From contig JAUVKP010000063.1 in assembly GCA_030596185.1 (NCBI GenBank), positions 1 through 6,707 of the forward strand: DNA of 6,707 bases, given 5' to 3'. The translations under genes and the position numbers were made by a program. This stretch comes from Fidelibacterota bacterium. Its GTDB lineage: Bacteria > Fidelibacterota > Fidelibacteria > Fidelibacterales > Fidelibacteraceae. Positions 6,519 to 6,707 of the stretch are shown here, piece by piece (the first letter of the stretch is position 1; every line of letters starts with the position of its first letter). The notes below the pieces were generated by a model. The model saw only the letters and a program-made list of their open reading frames with translations, did not search any database and was not told where the DNA came from.

Positions 6519-6534
6519 TGTGATGTAAAACACA
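6519..6534. promoter_or_regulatory. CRP/FNR-like dyad TGTGA-N6-ACACA
   Basis: The 16 bases match the CRP-type pattern TGTGA-N6-TCACA at nine of ten key positions and lie midway between the two TTGAGTCAA palindromes. The flanking T and A extend the dyad by one pair. In a strongly AT-rich gap a chance match is quite possible, and no CRP/FNR gene is in the window. Confidence 0.3.
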
Positions 6535-6540
6535 ATTATA

Positions 6541-6555
6541 GACTTGAGTCAAGTT
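6541..6555. promoter_or_regulatory. Second copy of the TTGAGTCAA palindrome, candidate operator
   Basis: Perfect 6-bp arms ACTTGA and TCAAGT (6542-6554) around a central G; only the outermost base differs from the copy at 6491-6505. On the minus strand its outer end abuts TATAAT (6536-6541), so the palindrome fills the spacer of a possible cupin promoter. The 50-bp centre-to-centre distance is close to five helical turns, which would put both sites on nearly the same face and permit cooperative binding or looping. Confidence 0.6.
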
Positions 6556-6579
6556 TTTAAGCCTACATCACTGATTTAC

Positions 6580-6607
6580 TCTGTAAAAATACTTATATTT
6601 TCACAGA
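6580..6607. repeat. 28-bp imperfect inverted repeat ahead of the transposase gene
   Basis: Arms TCTGTAAAAAT (6580-6590) and ATTTTCACAGA (6597-6607) pair at ten of eleven positions around a six-base centre. The centre and right arm include a TATATT (6595-6600) that could be the -10 box of the plus-strand gene starting at 6626. It may be an operator for that gene or a structure at the left end of its mobile unit; neither is shown by sequence alone. Confidence 0.45.
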
Positions 6608-6625
6608 AAATTTGGGGGACAAATT

Positions 6626-6707
6626 ATGAGATGTTTAAAAGAGGATTTTATGTCTGGAGCAATATTCCATATTTACAATCATGCAATTGATGATTATCAG
6701 CTCTGTT
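6626..6707 (+). CDS. Putative Y1 (IS200/REP-associated) tyrosine transposase, N-terminal fragment
   Basis: Only the first 27 codons are in the window. After a short lead the sequence reads MSGAIFHIYNHAIDD, which resembles the opening strand of Y1 transposases (typically G-x-x-Y-H-I-Y-N-R-G), single-strand-specific HUH enzymes that move IS200/IS605 elements or REP sequences. Position 18-19 reads N-H where N-R is commoner. The ATG at 6626-6628 has GGGGGA at 6614-6619 with a six-base spacer; an internal ATG at 6650, preceded by AGAGGA, is a possible alternative start. It is divergent from the cupin gene. The HUH motif and catalytic tyrosine would lie beyond the window edge, so the identification is tentative. 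Confidence 0.6.
   Translation, partial: MRCLKEDFMSGAIFHIYNHAIDDYQLC

Overview
The window is a bacterial chromosome segment of moderate to low GC, with nearly everything on the minus strand. The secretion signals (one lipobox lipoprotein, one Sec signal peptide) and the fused ribosomal cluster rplM-rpsI-rpsB-tsf-pyrH-frr point to a Gram-negative bacterium. I would guess the FCB superphylum or a neighbour such as Cloacimonadota. That placement rests on protein style and gene order only and is weak.

Layout on the minus strand, from high to low coordinates. A small secreted cupin protein (6033-6461) ends in a strong intrinsic terminator built inside an array of four 24-bp dyad repeats (5938-6033). 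Next come radA (4510-5859) and an unknown BsuPI-like lipoprotein (3986-4471). A HicA/HicB toxin-antitoxin pair follows (3653-3910 and 3282-3653), overlapping by one base and preceded by an 11-bp-arm inverted repeat that looks like its operator. After a 173-bp gap holding a sigma70-like promoter comes the housekeeping operon: L13, S9, S2, EF-Ts, UMP kinase and the first 32 codons of ribosome recycling factor, which runs off the window. Intergenic gaps inside this operon are 11-28 bp, mostly with good Shine-Dalgarno sequences. It groups two ribosomal protein pairs with translation elongation, pyrimidine nucleotide supply and ribosome recycling.

The only convincing plus-strand gene is at the right edge. 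It is the 5' end of what looks like a Y1 (IS200/REP-associated) tyrosine transposase, divergent from the cupin gene. The 164-bp region between them is dense in dyads: two TTGAGTCAA-cored palindromes 50 bp apart, a CRP/FNR-like half-site pair between them, and a 28-bp imperfect hairpin just before the transposase.

The most interesting material is regulatory. The ATTG-N3-CAAT 24-bp array, its shared TTGAGTCAA core with the palindromes on the other side of the cupin gene, and the nearby Y1 transposase could be a REP-like system or an operator system. The HicAB insertion directly upstream of the essential ribosomal operon, with no visible terminator, is the second item. I see no rRNA, tRNA, CRISPR array, riboswitch or complete insertion sequence.
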